Assembly (NCBI GenBank): GCA_964194845.1
Contig: CAXMNX010000089.1
Span: 1 to 64,000, forward strand
From: CAXMNX01 sp964194845
GTDB lineage: Bacteria; Pseudomonadota; Alphaproteobacteria; Rhodobacterales; Rhodobacteraceae
Reading direction: 5' to 3'
Length of the DNA: 64,000 nucleotides
The notes below the pieces were generated by a model. The model was given only the letters and a program-made list of their open reading frames with translations, was not told where the DNA came from and made no database searches. A program made the position numbers and the translations under genes. Each line of letters begins with the position of its first letter. Positions within the stretch are counted from its first letter, which is position 1. Positions 9,910 to 18,898 of this stretch are shown piece after piece.

Positions 9910-10605
9910 ATGGTCGCACCAATTTCTGTCGTTATTCCGACGCTCAACGCGGCGCGCGACCTGCCCGAAACGGCGGCCGCACTGATGCCGGGGCTGAGCG
10001 AGGGGTTGATCCGCGAGTTGGTCGTCTCGGACGGCGGGTCGACGGACGGGACGCTTGAGGTCGCGCGGGGGCTTGGTGCGGCGGTTGTTGAAGGGCCGCC
10101 GGGGCGCGGTGGGCAGATTGCGCGCGGGGCCGCGATTGCGCAGGCGGACTGGTTGTTGATCCTGCACGCCGATACTCATTTAGGGCCCGGCTGGGCGGAG
10201 GCGGTGTGGCGTCACATTGAGGCTGCTCGGAATGAAGCGGGATATTTCCGACTGGCGTTTCGCGCCGAGGGGATGGCAGCCAAACTGGTTGCGGCGGGCG
10301 CGAATTTACGGGCGCGCTGGTTGGGCCTGCCTTACGGCGATCAGGGGCTTTTGTTGCCCCGCTCAGTGCTTGATGAGATTGGCGGCGTGCCTGGGGTGCC
10401 GCTGATGGAGGATGTGATCCTTGCGCGCCGCCTGCGCGGTTTGTTGCGACCGCTGAACGCCGAGGCCCGGACTTCGGCGGATCGGTATCTGCGCGATGGC
10501 TGGACGCGCCGGGTTGTGCGCAATCTCTGGACGTTGGTGCGGTTTCAGATGGGTGTCGCGCCCGAGCGCCTGACGCGCGATTATTACGGGAAATCAAAAG
10601 ATTAA
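9910..10605 (+). CDS. Family 2 glycosyltransferase (TIGR04283-like)
   Basis: Cytosolic GT-A glycosyltransferase, 231 residues. Visible are the nucleotide-sugar fold SVVIPTLNAARDL, the acidic VSDGGSTDGT, a metal-binding LHADTHL and the acceptor region GLPYGDQGLLLPRSV. This pattern matches the TIGR04283 group ('transferase 2'), often found beside rSAM/selenodomain proteins, although none is seen here. Acceptor unknown. It is divergent from ygfZ and convergent with the ABC exporter. Confidence 0.85.
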   Translation: MVAPISVVIPTLNAARDLPETAAALMPGLSEGLIRELVVSDGGSTDGTLEVARGLGAAVVEGPPGRGGQIARGAAIAQADWLLILHADTHLGPGWAEAVWRHIEAARNEAGYFRLAFRAEGMAAKLVAAGANLRARWLGLPYGDQGLLLPRSVLDEIGGVPGVPLMEDVILARRLRGLLRPLNAEARTSADRYLRDGWTRRVVRNLWTLVRFQMGVAPERLTRDYYGKSKD

Positions 10606-10616
10606 AGCGATCTGTC

Positions 10617-12386
10617 TCAGGTTTCGCTGAACTGTAATTCGTAGAGCTTGTTGTAAATACCACCGCGGGCCAGAAGGTCTTCGTGGCGGCCCTCGTCAAC
10701 AACACGGCCCTGATCCATGACAATGATCTTGTCGGCCTTGCGAATGGTCGAAAGCCTGTGCGCAATCACCAGCGTCGTGCGTTCTTCGGCCAACCGGTCA
10801 AGCGCTTCCTGCACGCGAACTTCGCTTTCGGCATCAAGCGCGGAGGTCGCCTCGTCCAAAAGCAGGATCGGCGCGTTTCGCAGAAGCGCGCGGGCAATCG
10901 CGACGCGCTGGCGCTGGCCACCAGACAGCGCCGAGCCGCGCGGACCGGCGGGGGTTTCAAGCCCCGCCTCAAGCCGTTCGACAACCTCGGTCAAATGGGC
11001 GGCTTCGACGGCGTTGGCGATATCCTGATCAGTGATGCCAGCGGTGTTCAGAACGATATTGTCGCGCAGGCTTTCGTCGAACATCGGCGCATCCTGGGTC
11101 ACAACGGAAAAAAGTCCGCGCAAGTCGGGCAGCGTCAATTCGGTGGTTGCGACGCCGCCGATCTGGATCCGGCCGGAGCTGGGATCAATCAGTCGCGCCA
11201 TCACATTGAAAACGGTTGATTTACCGGCACCCGACGGACCAACCAATGCTGTCGTTTCACCGGCCCGCGCGGTGAAGGTGGCACCACTTAGCGCGCTTTC
11301 GGTGCCGAAACTAACAACCACATTCTGAAACACGATATCGGCGCTTGCCGGGATATCCGGGGCATATTTTGAAGTAGCGGGCGAGGTGATCGTCGGTTCG
11401 ACCAAAAATACCGAGTGGATCCGTTCGAGGCTTGCGCGAACCGTCTGCCAGGTGCCCGCTACATTTGCGATCCGACGCACGGGTTCAAACAAAAATCCCA
11501 TCGCCGTGAAAAACGACATGAATTCGCCCACTGTCTTTTCGCCGTCGATGATCTCGCTACCGCCGTAAACCAGAACGCCCGCAAACCCGATTGCGGCGAC
11601 AATGTCGGTCATTACCGGAATGCCCGCGCGACCGACACGGGCTTTCATTTCCTGGCTGAGAAATTTCTGCGCAGTTTCGCCAAACCGCTGGTTTTCGCGG
11701 TCTTCGCTTGTGTTCAGTTTGATCGTGTTGATGCCGTGGAATATCTCGTCCAGCCGCGTCGAAAGCCGCCCTGCGGCCTCGCGCGCCGAATGTGTTCGGC
11801 GGCGGACATAGCGTTGCAGCGGCAGCACCGGTCCAAGCAACAGCGGCGCACCAGCAACCACAATCAGCGTCCAGAACCAATCGACAGATATCGCCACTGC
11901 AAGAAGTGCGATAAGGCTTACCAGGTCGCGACCGAACACCGACAATACAGTGGCCCAGATATTGCTGGCGAGCGTGGTGTCGCCGCGGACGCGCTCGATC
12001 AGCGTGCCGGGCGGGTTCGCCTGGAAATACCGGCTGTCGAGCGTCAAGAGACGTGCGACCATGTCCTTTTGCATACCTGTGACGATCCTGAGGCCCGCGC
12101 CCTGCATCAGGATGCGGTGCCCGAAGGCTGAAAGCGCGCGGACGACAAATATGCCGCCGACCGCCGCCGCAACCCAGTTCACGGCACCACGGTCGCCGGC
12201 GATAAGCACCTGGTCAAACATCGGCCGCACAATATAGCTGAGCGCGCCCAGCATCGACCCTTCCAGCGCCATCAGCAGAAACGCCAATAACATCCACAGT
12301 TTCTGCTGGCGCAGGTAAGTGGACCAGAGCCAGCCAATGAGCGGTCTGTCGTGTGTGTTTTGGGGTGTTGGTGGGCTGTGCGTCAC
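10617..12386 (-). CDS. MsbA-type ABC exporter (fused permease-ATPase)
   Basis: Half-size exporter of 589 residues. The N-terminal half holds the type I transmembrane domain. The ATPase has Walker A GPSGAGKST (about 381), signature LSGGQRQR (about 487), Walker B ILLLDEATSALD and the switch IAHRLS. Closest in layout to lipid A / multidrug exporters such as MsbA; substrate not determinable. The first codon is GTG at 12386 with only a weak ribosome site, so the true start may be slightly downstream. Confidence 0.92.
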   Translation of the reverse strand: MTHSPPTPQNTHDRPLIGWLWSTYLRQQKLWMLLAFLLMALEGSMLGALSYIVRPMFDQVLIAGDRGAVNWVAAAVGGIFVVRALSAFGHRILMQGAGLRIVTGMQKDMVARLLTLDSRYFQANPPGTLIERVRGDTTLASNIWATVLSVFGRDLVSLIALLAVAISVDWFWTLIVVAGAPLLLGPVLPLQRYVRRRTHSAREAAGRLSTRLDEIFHGINTIKLNTSEDRENQRFGETAQKFLSQEMKARVGRAGIPVMTDIVAAIGFAGVLVYGGSEIIDGEKTVGEFMSFFTAMGFLFEPVRRIANVAGTWQTVRASLERIHSVFLVEPTITSPATSKYAPDIPASADIVFQNVVVSFGTESALSGATFTARAGETTALVGPSGAGKSTVFNVMARLIDPSSGRIQIGGVATTELTLPDLRGLFSVVTQDAPMFDESLRDNIVLNTAGITDQDIANAVEAAHLTEVVERLEAGLETPAGPRGSALSGGQRQRVAIARALLRNAPILLLDEATSALDAESEVRVQEALDRLAEERTTLVIAHRLSTIRKADKIIVMDQGRVVDEGRHEDLLARGGIYNKLYELQFSET

Positions 12387-12516
12387 TTGGGGTTGCTTTG
12401 TTGCCTTCAGCCCTGACTATCGCCCCAGCGGGGCACAGACAAGCGACGGGTGATTGACGCGGTCAACGCAGGCAACTAACTCGGGCGAACGGCTACATTT
12501 GCGGGGAGAAACGCGC

Positions 12517-13701
12517 ATGACCCTTGGAAACGGACGCCACTATCTGGCCATCCCGGGGCCATCTGTGTCACCCGACCGGGTGCTTCGGGCGATGCACCGG
12601 ACATCGCCAAATATCTATCACGGCGAGCTGACGGAGATGGTGCCGGGCATTATCCGGGACCTGAAGCGTATTGCGAGGACCGACGGCAGTGTTGCAATTT
12701 ACATAGCCAACGGCCACGGCGCGTGGGAGGCCGCTTTGTGCAATGTCTTTTCGCGTGGCGACCGGGTGCTGGTTCTAGCCACCGGCAGCTTTGCGCACGA
12801 TTGGGCTGATATGGCCGAAGGCGTTGGTGTCGTTGTGGAAACGCTTGATTTCGGGGATCGCAACGCGATTGATATGGGCCGCGTCGAAGAGGTTCTGGCG
12901 GCTGACAAGGGGCATGAGATCAAGGCAGTTATGACGGTGCAGGTCGACACGTCGACGAGTATTCGCAACGACGTGGCGGCACTTCGCGCGACGCTGGACC
13001 GTGTTGGGCATCCCGCGCTTTTGATGATCGACTGCATCGCCTGCCTTGCCTGCGACGTTCTCGAGATGGACGCCTGGGGTGTCGATCTGATGGTCACCGG
13101 AAGCCAAAAGGGTCTGATGACGCCGCCGGGGCTTGGGTTTGTTTTCTTCAATGAAAAAGCAGACCGCGCGCGGGAGACGGCGAACTGTGTCACGCGATAC
13201 TGGGACTGGCGAACGCGGGTGGAACCGGAAGTTTTTTATCAGTATTTCTGCGGCACCGCGCCAACGCTGCATCTTTATGGGCTTCGCGAGGCGCTTGATA
13301 TGATTGCGGAAGAGGGGCTGAGCGCGATCTGGCGGCGGCACGAGGTTCTGGCGCGTGCGGTTTGGGCGGCGTTTGAGCGCTGGGGCGAGGCGGGGCCGCT
13401 GGAGCTTAACGTCATCGATCCGGCTTTTCGCAGCCACGCGGTTACTTCGGTTAGGGTTGGAAGCGCAAAAGGCACCGAATTGCGCGACTGGTGCGAACAA
13501 CGGGCGGGCCTGACGCTGGGTATCGGTTTGGGAATGGCACCCGAGGAACACTTCTTCCGGCTGGGCCATATGGGGCATGTGAATGCGCACATGGTGCTGG
13601 GCGCGCTGGCGACGATTGAGGCGGGTTTGAAGGCAGTCGGTATTGATCACGCGCCCGGCGGGGTTGAGGCGGCAGCCGAGGTTGTCGCGTCGGCTGCTTA
13701 A
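12517..13701 (+). CDS. Class V aminotransferase (serine/alanine-glyoxylate type)
   Basis: PLP enzyme of 394 residues in the AGXT/Spt family. PLP-lysine segment TGSQKGLMTPPG near residue 196 and N-terminal YLAIPGPSVSPDRVLRAM are family hallmarks. It is a paralogue of bhcA at 52804. The ATG at 12517 has GGGGAG 8 bases upstream. Probable role is amino-group transfer to glyoxylate or pyruvate, but the donor is unknown and no serine-cycle genes surround it. Confidence 0.85.
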   Translation: MTLGNGRHYLAIPGPSVSPDRVLRAMHRTSPNIYHGELTEMVPGIIRDLKRIARTDGSVAIYIANGHGAWEAALCNVFSRGDRVLVLATGSFAHDWADMAEGVGVVVETLDFGDRNAIDMGRVEEVLAADKGHEIKAVMTVQVDTSTSIRNDVAALRATLDRVGHPALLMIDCIACLACDVLEMDAWGVDLMVTGSQKGLMTPPGLGFVFFNEKADRARETANCVTRYWDWRTRVEPEVFYQYFCGTAPTLHLYGLREALDMIAEEGLSAIWRRHEVLARAVWAAFERWGEAGPLELNVIDPAFRSHAVTSVRVGSAKGTELRDWCEQRAGLTLGIGLGMAPEEHFFRLGHMGHVNAHMVLGALATIEAGLKAVGIDHAPGGVEAAAEVVASAA

Positions 13702-13808
13702 AGCGGTTTGCGTTTTCGATAAATCACTTGCATCAAAATTCGTGTTCGAAATCAGCAAAATGCTGATCGAGAGGCAGCAAAATTTGATTCAAAATTAACG
13801 CAATCCGC
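13702..13808. repeat. Intergenic nested inverted repeats
   Basis: The tract is bounded by an imperfect inverted pair (GCGGTTTGCGTT near 13704 against AACGCAATCCGC near 13798). Inside, ATCAGCA-aaa-TGCTGAT forms a 7 bp hairpin near 13752-13768, and ATCAAAATTCG / GATTCAAAATT flank it. It looks like a mobile palindromic intergenic repeat, and could also end transcription of the two converging genes. Confidence 0.5.
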
Positions 13809-14000
13809 CTAGCCGCTGCGCCGCCCGAGACCAGTGGTCATAAACCGGTCGGCGACCCAGCTGATAATGCCTGCCACGATCAGGCCCCAGATCGCCCAGA
13901 TTGCGAACAGCATCATGAAGACAATGACGCCAAACGTCGCGAGAAACGCGTTGGTGTGGTTTTCAACCGGGGTCGGGTGAGTGGGACGATCAGACCGCAT
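13809..14000 (-). CDS. Small membrane protein, unknown function
   Basis: A 63-residue protein with a polar N-terminus (MRSDRPTHPTPVENHTNAF) followed by a long hydrophobic stretch (LATFGVIVFMMLFAIWAIWG onward) able to form one long or two short membrane helices, and a basic C-terminus. No family recognised. Composition and a clean frame between neighbours suggest a real gene, but no strong ribosome site is seen. Confidence 0.55.
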   Translation of the reverse strand: MRSDRPTHPTPVENHTNAFLATFGVIVFMMLFAIWAIWGLIVAGIISWVADRFMTTGLGRRSG

Positions 14001-14069
14001 AGATGCAAAATAGCGCGTTAATGTGTCAAAACCAATAATTTGCGCAACAAAGTCGTGTGACGGCGAATT

Positions 14070-15179
14070 TCAGCGCGCCCTCGCGGCTTTAAGCGCGTCT
14101 GGAAGTGCCCCGGCAAAGAGATCGAGATCATGTTCCCGACCGCAACTGACACGGATGCAGCGGTTGCCGGGTTGGGCAAAGGGCATCCGCACGAAGATGT
14201 CGCGGGCCACCAGTTCGTCCAGCACTGCTTTGGCAAATGCGCCGTCGCGGCCGCAGTCGAGAGCGACGAAATTTGTCGCTGAAGGTAGCGGTTCGAGGCC
14301 GTTTTCACGGGCAATCGCGGCGATGCGATCCCGTGCGGCAGCGACTTGTCCCTGCACCTCGGCAAGGTATTCCTGATCGGCCAGCGCTGCCAGCGCGCCG
14401 ATCTGGGCGATCCGGTTCATGCCGAAATGGTTGCGCACCTTCTCGAACGCGCGGATCATTTCGCGATGGCCGAAAGCATAGCCGACGCGGGCACCCGCCA
14501 TGCCATATCCCTTTGAAAAGGTGCGCATTCGGATAACTTGTGGGTTTGAGGTGTCGATCACCGGGGCGGTGCCTTCGGGGGCAAACTCGATATAGGCCTC
14601 GTCCAGCACCAGCAGGCAGCCGCCCGGCAAGTCGGCGATCAGATCGTCGATCACGCCCGCCTTGTGGTGGCTGGCCATCGGGTTGTCGGGGTTGGCGAGG
14701 TAGATGAGTTTGGCATTTACATCCCAAGCGGCTTTCAGGAGTGCCGCGGGGTCTTCCTTGTCATCGCGATATGGCACAATGGTCAGCGCGCCGCCGTAGC
14801 CCGCGACATGGTAGTTGAACGTCGGGTACGCGCCGTCGGACGTGACCACGTTGTCGCCCTGCGCGACGAAGAGGCGCGCGAGATAGCCCAGCAAGGTGTC
14901 GATGCCTTCGCCGACGACCACTTCGTCAGGTTCGATGGAAAGATGGCGGGCGAGTGCTGTGCGCAGGTCGTGGCTTTCGGGGTCGGCATACATCCAGACG
15001 TCGCGTGCAGCGGCCTCCATCGCGGCGATTGCCCTGGGGGATGGCCCAAAGACGCTTTCGTTCGCGCCGATCCGGGCGGCGAAGGGGCGGCCGCGTGCGC
15101 GTTCAGCGGCTTCCGGCCCGACGAAGGGCACGGTGGCGGGCAGGCGCTGGGCGAGGGATGTCAGGCGGGGTTTGGTCAT
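14070..15179 (-). CDS. HisC-like class I/II aminotransferase
   Basis: PLP aminotransferase of 369 residues. Seen are IGANESVFGPSPRA at the N-terminus, the cofactor-binding YLANPDNPM, LDEAYIEF, and PLP lysine K223 in FSKGYGMAGARVGYAF. Closest to histidinol-phosphate aminotransferase, but with no his genes nearby it may serve another aromatic or imidazole substrate. The ATG at 15179 fits the family start; an upstream start would run into the valS end. Confidence 0.85.
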   Translation of the reverse strand: MTKPRLTSLAQRLPATVPFVGPEAAERARGRPFAARIGANESVFGPSPRAIAAMEAAARDVWMYADPESHDLRTALARHLSIEPDEVVVGEGIDTLLGYLARLFVAQGDNVVTSDGAYPTFNYHVAGYGGALTIVPYRDDKEDPAALLKAAWDVNAKLIYLANPDNPMASHHKAGVIDDLIADLPGGCLLVLDEAYIEFAPEGTAPVIDTSNPQVIRMRTFSKGYGMAGARVGYAFGHREMIRAFEKVRNHFGMNRIAQIGALAALADQEYLAEVQGQVAAARDRIAAIARENGLEPLPSATNFVALDCGRDGAFAKAVLDELVARDIFVRMPFAQPGNRCIRVSCGREHDLDLFAGALPDALKAARAR

Positions 15180-15205
15180 GTCAGTTTCGCCGCTTTCATA
15201 GACGT

Positions 15206-15235
15206 CGCCCGGCGTATTTGGGAAAAGATGAAGCG
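15206..15235. repeat. Dispersed repeat copy downstream of valS
   Basis: GCGTATTTGGGAAAAGATGA lies directly against the valS stop codon, between valS and the HisC-like gene. It matches the reverse strand at 4026-4045 almost perfectly, and degenerate copies near 9095 and 56200. Confidence 0.55.
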
Positions 15236-15237
15236 GG

Positions 15238-18200
15238 TCACGCCACTTCTGCCAGCCGGTCGAGGGCGGTTTGTAAGCGGGTCGCTTCCTGGCGTTTGGT
15301 TTCGGCCAGTTCGCGGGTTTCCTCAACCACGTCTTGCGGCGCGCTTTGAAGGAATTTCGGGTTTTTGAGCCGTCCGTTCAGGCCGCCAAGGTCCTTGCCG
15401 AGTTTTTGCAGCGACTTTTCGAGGCGTGCCTTTTCGGCGTCAATGTCGATCAGACCTACTAGCGGGAGGGCGAATGTGCCGCCGTCGACTGCGATTGTTG
15501 CGGCACCTTTGGGGGCGGCATCGGCATCGGTCAGGGCTTCGATCCCGGCTTCGCGGTCGCGCAGGATGATCGCCTCGTTCCGCGCCCAGGCGGCTTTGCC
15601 CGCCGCATCGAGCGAGAGTTTCAAAAGGGGCGCTTTCAGGCTTTTCGGCACGTTCATTTCGCCCCGGATCCGGCGGACCTTTTCGATCAGATCGCGGACC
15701 CAGCGCATCTCGGCCACGGCGGCATCATCGACCAGTTCGGTGCCATAAGTGGGCCAGTCGGCGTGGATCAGCATCTTTTCGCGAGCGGCGGAGAGCCCCC
15801 AAAGTTCTTCGGTGATGAAGGGCATTATCGGGTGCAGCAGGATCAGCATTTGGTCCAATGCCCAGCCCATGACGGCGCGGGTTTCTTCCGCTGCGTCGGT
15901 CTCGTAGAGCGGCTTGGAGAACTCCAGGTACCAGTCGCAATAGGTGTAGGTGAAGGCGTATAGCGTGTTCGCGGCGTCGTTGAAGCGGAAGGCGGTGAGG
16001 GCGTCGTCAACAGCGATGCGGGTCTTGGCAACTTCGCCGACGATCCATTTGTTGGCAGTTGCGGTCAGTGGGTCGCCGGGTTGCCAGCGGGCGTGGCCGA
16101 AGACGCCGTTCAATTCGGCAAAGCGCGAGGCGTTCCAGAGCTTGGTGGTGAAGTTGCGATAGCCCTGGATACGCTGGGTGCTGAGTTTCAGATCCCGGCC
16201 CATCGCGGCCATGGAGGTGACTGTGAAGCGAACGGCGTCGGCGCCAAATTCGTCAATGAGTTCAAGCGGATCGAGCACGTTGCCGAGGGATTTCGACATC
16301 TTCTTGCCCTTCTCGTCGCGCACCAGCGCGTGGACATAAACGGTGTCGAAGGGGCGCTGGCCGACGGTGGCATATTGCATCATCATCATGCGGGCGACCC
16401 AGAAGAAGATGATGTCAAAGCCGGTGATCAGGACGGAGGTGGGGAAGTATTTTTGGAGCGCTTCGGTGTCTTCGGGCCAGCCAAGCGTGCCGATGGGCCA
16501 GAGGCCGGAGGAGAACCAGGTGTCGAGGACGTCATCGTCTCTCGAAATTACTGCTGTGCGCTTTCCTGTCTTCGGGTCTCGGCGCAAGCTTGTGCCAACT
16601 CGATCCTCAAAGTTTTCAACTATAACCTCGTCCACCAAATCAACATAGTAAGCTTCAGCTTGAGAGATTGCCTCAGCTTCAGTCGCTGCACAGAACTCCT
16701 TGGTCTTGAAGGACGGTGCTTCGGGCTCATTCCAGAGGCGAGTGAAGTCTTCGGTCTTTGGAAATCCGTGCCAAACCGGGATCTTGTGCCCCCACCAGAG
16801 CTGGCGGGAGATGCACCAGGGCTCGATGTTTTCCAGCCAGTTGAAATAGACCTTTTTGTGCTGCTCGGGCAGGATCTGGGTGGTGCCGTCGCGGACGGCC
16901 TCCAACGCCGGGCCGACAATCTTGGCGGTGTCGACGAACCACTGGTCGGTCAGCATCGGCTCGATGATGACTTTTGAGCGGTCGCCGTAGGGGGCCATGA
17001 TTTTTCTGGCTTCGACGAGGGGGACGGTTGGTGTCTCTTCGCCTTCGGTGGGTTGAAAACCCACCCTACCGAGGCGGGGATCATCGGCCTTGGTCATCAC
17101 CGCGAGGCCCTCGGCGGTGATCTGGGCGATGACCTTCTCGCGCGCCTCAAACCGGTCCAGTCCGCGCAGGTCGTCGGGGACTAAGTTCACCGTATCCGCC
17201 TCAGCCTCACCCAGTTCGCGCTCGCCCTTGGCGACGGTCATCGCGGTGGCGGCCATTTCGGCATAAGGCGCGCCGTCCTCGCGCATCGTGCCTTTGGTGT
17301 CCATCAACCGATACATCGGGATGCCGCCGCGTTTGGCCACCTGGTAGTCATTGAAGTCATGCGCGCCAGTGATTTTTACCGCGCCGGAGCCGAAGTCGGG
17401 GTCGGGGTACTCGTCCGTAATGATCGGGATCAGGCGGCGGTGTTCCTTTGGTTCAACCGGAATTTCGCAGAGTTTTCCAACGATTGAGGCGTAACGTTCA
17501 TCCGAAGGATGCACCGCGACCGCGCCGTCGCCCAGCATGGTTTCGGGGCGCGTGGTGGCGATTGAGATATAATCCCGCGTCTCGCGCAGGGTCACATTGC
17601 CGTCTTCGTCTTTCTCGACGTATTCATAACTTGCCCCATCCGCGAGCGGGTATTTGAAGTGCCACATGTGGCCGTCAACTTCGACGTTTTCGACCTCGAG
17701 ATCGGAGATTGCGGTTTCAAAATGCGGGTCCCAATTGACCAGCCGCTTGCCGCGATAGATCAGCCCGTCTTCATACATCTTGACGAAAACGCGGATCACG
17801 GCGTCATGGAAGTTGCCTTCCTCGCCTATCGGCGCGCCCGGCGCACCCGACATGGTGAAGGCGTTGCGGGACCAGTCGCAGGAGGCCCCCAAACGCTTCA
17901 ACTGCTCGATGATTTTGCCGCCGGATTGTTTTTTCCACTCCCAGACTTTGGCCGTGAACGCTTCGCGAGCCATTTCGCGGCGCGAGGGCTGCTGGGTGTT
18001 CGCCAGCTCGCGTTCGACCACCATCTGCGTCGCGATCCCGGCGTGGTCCATCCCCGGCTGCCAGAGCGTGTCGTGGCCGCGCATCCGGTGCCAACGGGTC
18101 AGAATGTCCTGGAGCGTGTTGTTGAACGCGTGCCCCATATGCAGAACGCCGGTGACGTTGGGCGGCGGGATCATGATCGAAAAGGTTTCGGCACCTTCTG

Positions 18201-18291
18201 CCGCGTTGGCACCGGCCTTGAACGCGCCGCTGTCTTCCCAAGCCGCGTAGAGCCGCGCTTCGGCCTCGGCTGCGTTGAAATTCTTGTCCAT
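15238..18291 (-). CDS. valS: Valyl-tRNA synthetase
   Basis: Class Ia synthetase of 1,017 residues. It has the HIGH box PPNVTGVLHMGHAFN near residue 45, the editing domain, DDVLDTWFSSGLWP, the KMSKS box GKKMSKSLGN, an anticodon-binding domain and a C-terminal coiled coil. At about 150 residues over the common bacterial length, the extra comes from two oddities: an in-frame palindromic repeat giving VGFQPTEG near residue 410, and a lower-GC stretch over residues 527-582. Frame is intact throughout. Confidence 0.97.
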   Translation of the reverse strand: MDKNFNAAEAEARLYAAWEDSGAFKAGANAAEGAETFSIMIPPPNVTGVLHMGHAFNNTLQDILTRWHRMRGHDTLWQPGMDHAGIATQMVVERELANTQQPSRREMAREAFTAKVWEWKKQSGGKIIEQLKRLGASCDWSRNAFTMSGAPGAPIGEEGNFHDAVIRVFVKMYEDGLIYRGKRLVNWDPHFETAISDLEVENVEVDGHMWHFKYPLADGASYEYVEKDEDGNVTLRETRDYISIATTRPETMLGDGAVAVHPSDERYASIVGKLCEIPVEPKEHRRLIPIITDEYPDPDFGSGAVKITGAHDFNDYQVAKRGGIPMYRLMDTKGTMREDGAPYAEMAATAMTVAKGERELGEAEADTVNLVPDDLRGLDRFEAREKVIAQITAEGLAVMTKADDPRLGRVGFQPTEGEETPTVPLVEARKIMAPYGDRSKVIIEPMLTDQWFVDTAKIVGPALEAVRDGTTQILPEQHKKVYFNWLENIEPWCISRQLWWGHKIPVWHGFPKTEDFTRLWNEPEAPSFKTKEFCAATEAEAISQAEAYYVDLVDEVIVENFEDRVGTSLRRDPKTGKRTAVISRDDDVLDTWFSSGLWPIGTLGWPEDTEALQKYFPTSVLITGFDIIFFWVARMMMMQYATVGQRPFDTVYVHALVRDEKGKKMSKSLGNVLDPLELIDEFGADAVRFTVTSMAAMGRDLKLSTQRIQGYRNFTTKLWNASRFAELNGVFGHARWQPGDPLTATANKWIVGEVAKTRIAVDDALTAFRFNDAANTLYAFTYTYCDWYLEFSKPLYETDAAEETRAVMGWALDQMLILLHPIMPFITEELWGLSAAREKMLIHADWPTYGTELVDDAAVAEMRWVRDLIEKVRRIRGEMNVPKSLKAPLLKLSLDAAGKAAWARNEAIILRDREAGIEALTDADAAPKGAATIAVDGGTFALPLVGLIDIDAEKARLEKSLQKLGKDLGGLNGRLKNPKFLQSAPQDVVEETRELAETKRQEATRLQTALDRLAEVA
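17047..17065. repeat. Palindromic repeat inside valS coding sequence
   Basis: GGTGGGTT-gaa-AACCCACC is an 8 bp perfect hairpin inside valS, followed by CTACC. Sequences of this type (GGTAGGGTGGGTTTTCAACCC) are, from memory, a frequent intergenic repeat in Rhodobacteraceae. Here it is translated in frame as RVGFQPTEG between ADDPRLG and the ValS core. Confidence 0.7.
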
Positions 18292-18349
18292 CGGTTCACG
18301 CCTTTATCAACGCGCTTCGTTTAGCGTGCCTTTTTGCGAAGGGAAAGCG

Positions 18350-18784
18350 TCAGAATGCGCGGCGGTCGATGCGGGTGGAAAGGTGAATGAGCGATTCCGA
18401 GGACCGCACGCCCGGAACATCGCCGATGGCGTCAAGTGCGCGATCCAGCGCGTCTGTGGAAGAGGCGGATAGCCGGACGATCAGGTCAAACCGACCGCTG
18501 GCTGTGTGGGCGGCGCGGACTGCGGGGAGCGCTTTGAGGCGCGACAGGACCGCGGGCAGGGTCATCGGTTCGATCTGTAAAAGGGCGGTTGCGCGGATGC
18601 GTTCGCCGCGCGCGGCTTCGCCAAGCCGCAGCGTATAGCCCGCGATCATGCCGTCGCGTTCCAGCCGTTCAAGTCGGGACTGCACCGTTGACCGCGCCAG
18701 CCCCAGCGATTTTGCCAGATTTGCGACGGGCGCGCGGGCGTTCTGGGTCAGTAATGACAGCAGTTTTTCGTCGATTTCGTCCAT
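18350..18784 (-). CDS. Lrp/AsnC family transcriptional regulator
   Basis: A 144-residue regulator: N-terminal winged helix (DEKLLSLLTQNARAPVANLAKSLGLARSTVQSRLERLE) and C-terminal RAM domain for effector binding. Divergent from the PLP decarboxylase gene with a 114 bp shared region, so it very likely controls that gene in response to a basic amino acid or product; this is inference from layout. No strong ribosome site before the ATG. Confidence 0.9.
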   Translation of the reverse strand: MDEIDEKLLSLLTQNARAPVANLAKSLGLARSTVQSRLERLERDGMIAGYTLRLGEAARGERIRATALLQIEPMTLPAVLSRLKALPAVRAAHTASGRFDLIVRLSASSTDALDRALDAIGDVPGVRSSESLIHLSTRIDRRAF

Positions 18785-18898
18785 TTGTAAGCTCTGATCG
18801 TTATTTTGACTGAATTTACACTAATAATCGCCTGATTTCCACTGTGAATCGGCGGTGATAGTGCGGATATTTAACGGCCCACAACGATTGGAATTGTT
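18785..18898. promoter_or_regulatory. Divergent promoter region (Lrp regulator / decarboxylase)
   Basis: AT-richer 114 bp between divergent genes, containing TTATTTTGACTGAATTTACA and TGATTTCCACTGTGAATC. These half-palindromic stretches are reasonable Lrp targets, but no unambiguous operator was found. Confidence 0.45.

Noticed and set aside
9853..10179. Upstream extension of YgfZ
   Set aside because: Open frame but basic low-complexity, overlaps the divergent glycosyltransferase gene, and lies upstream of the AGGAG-preceded ATG.
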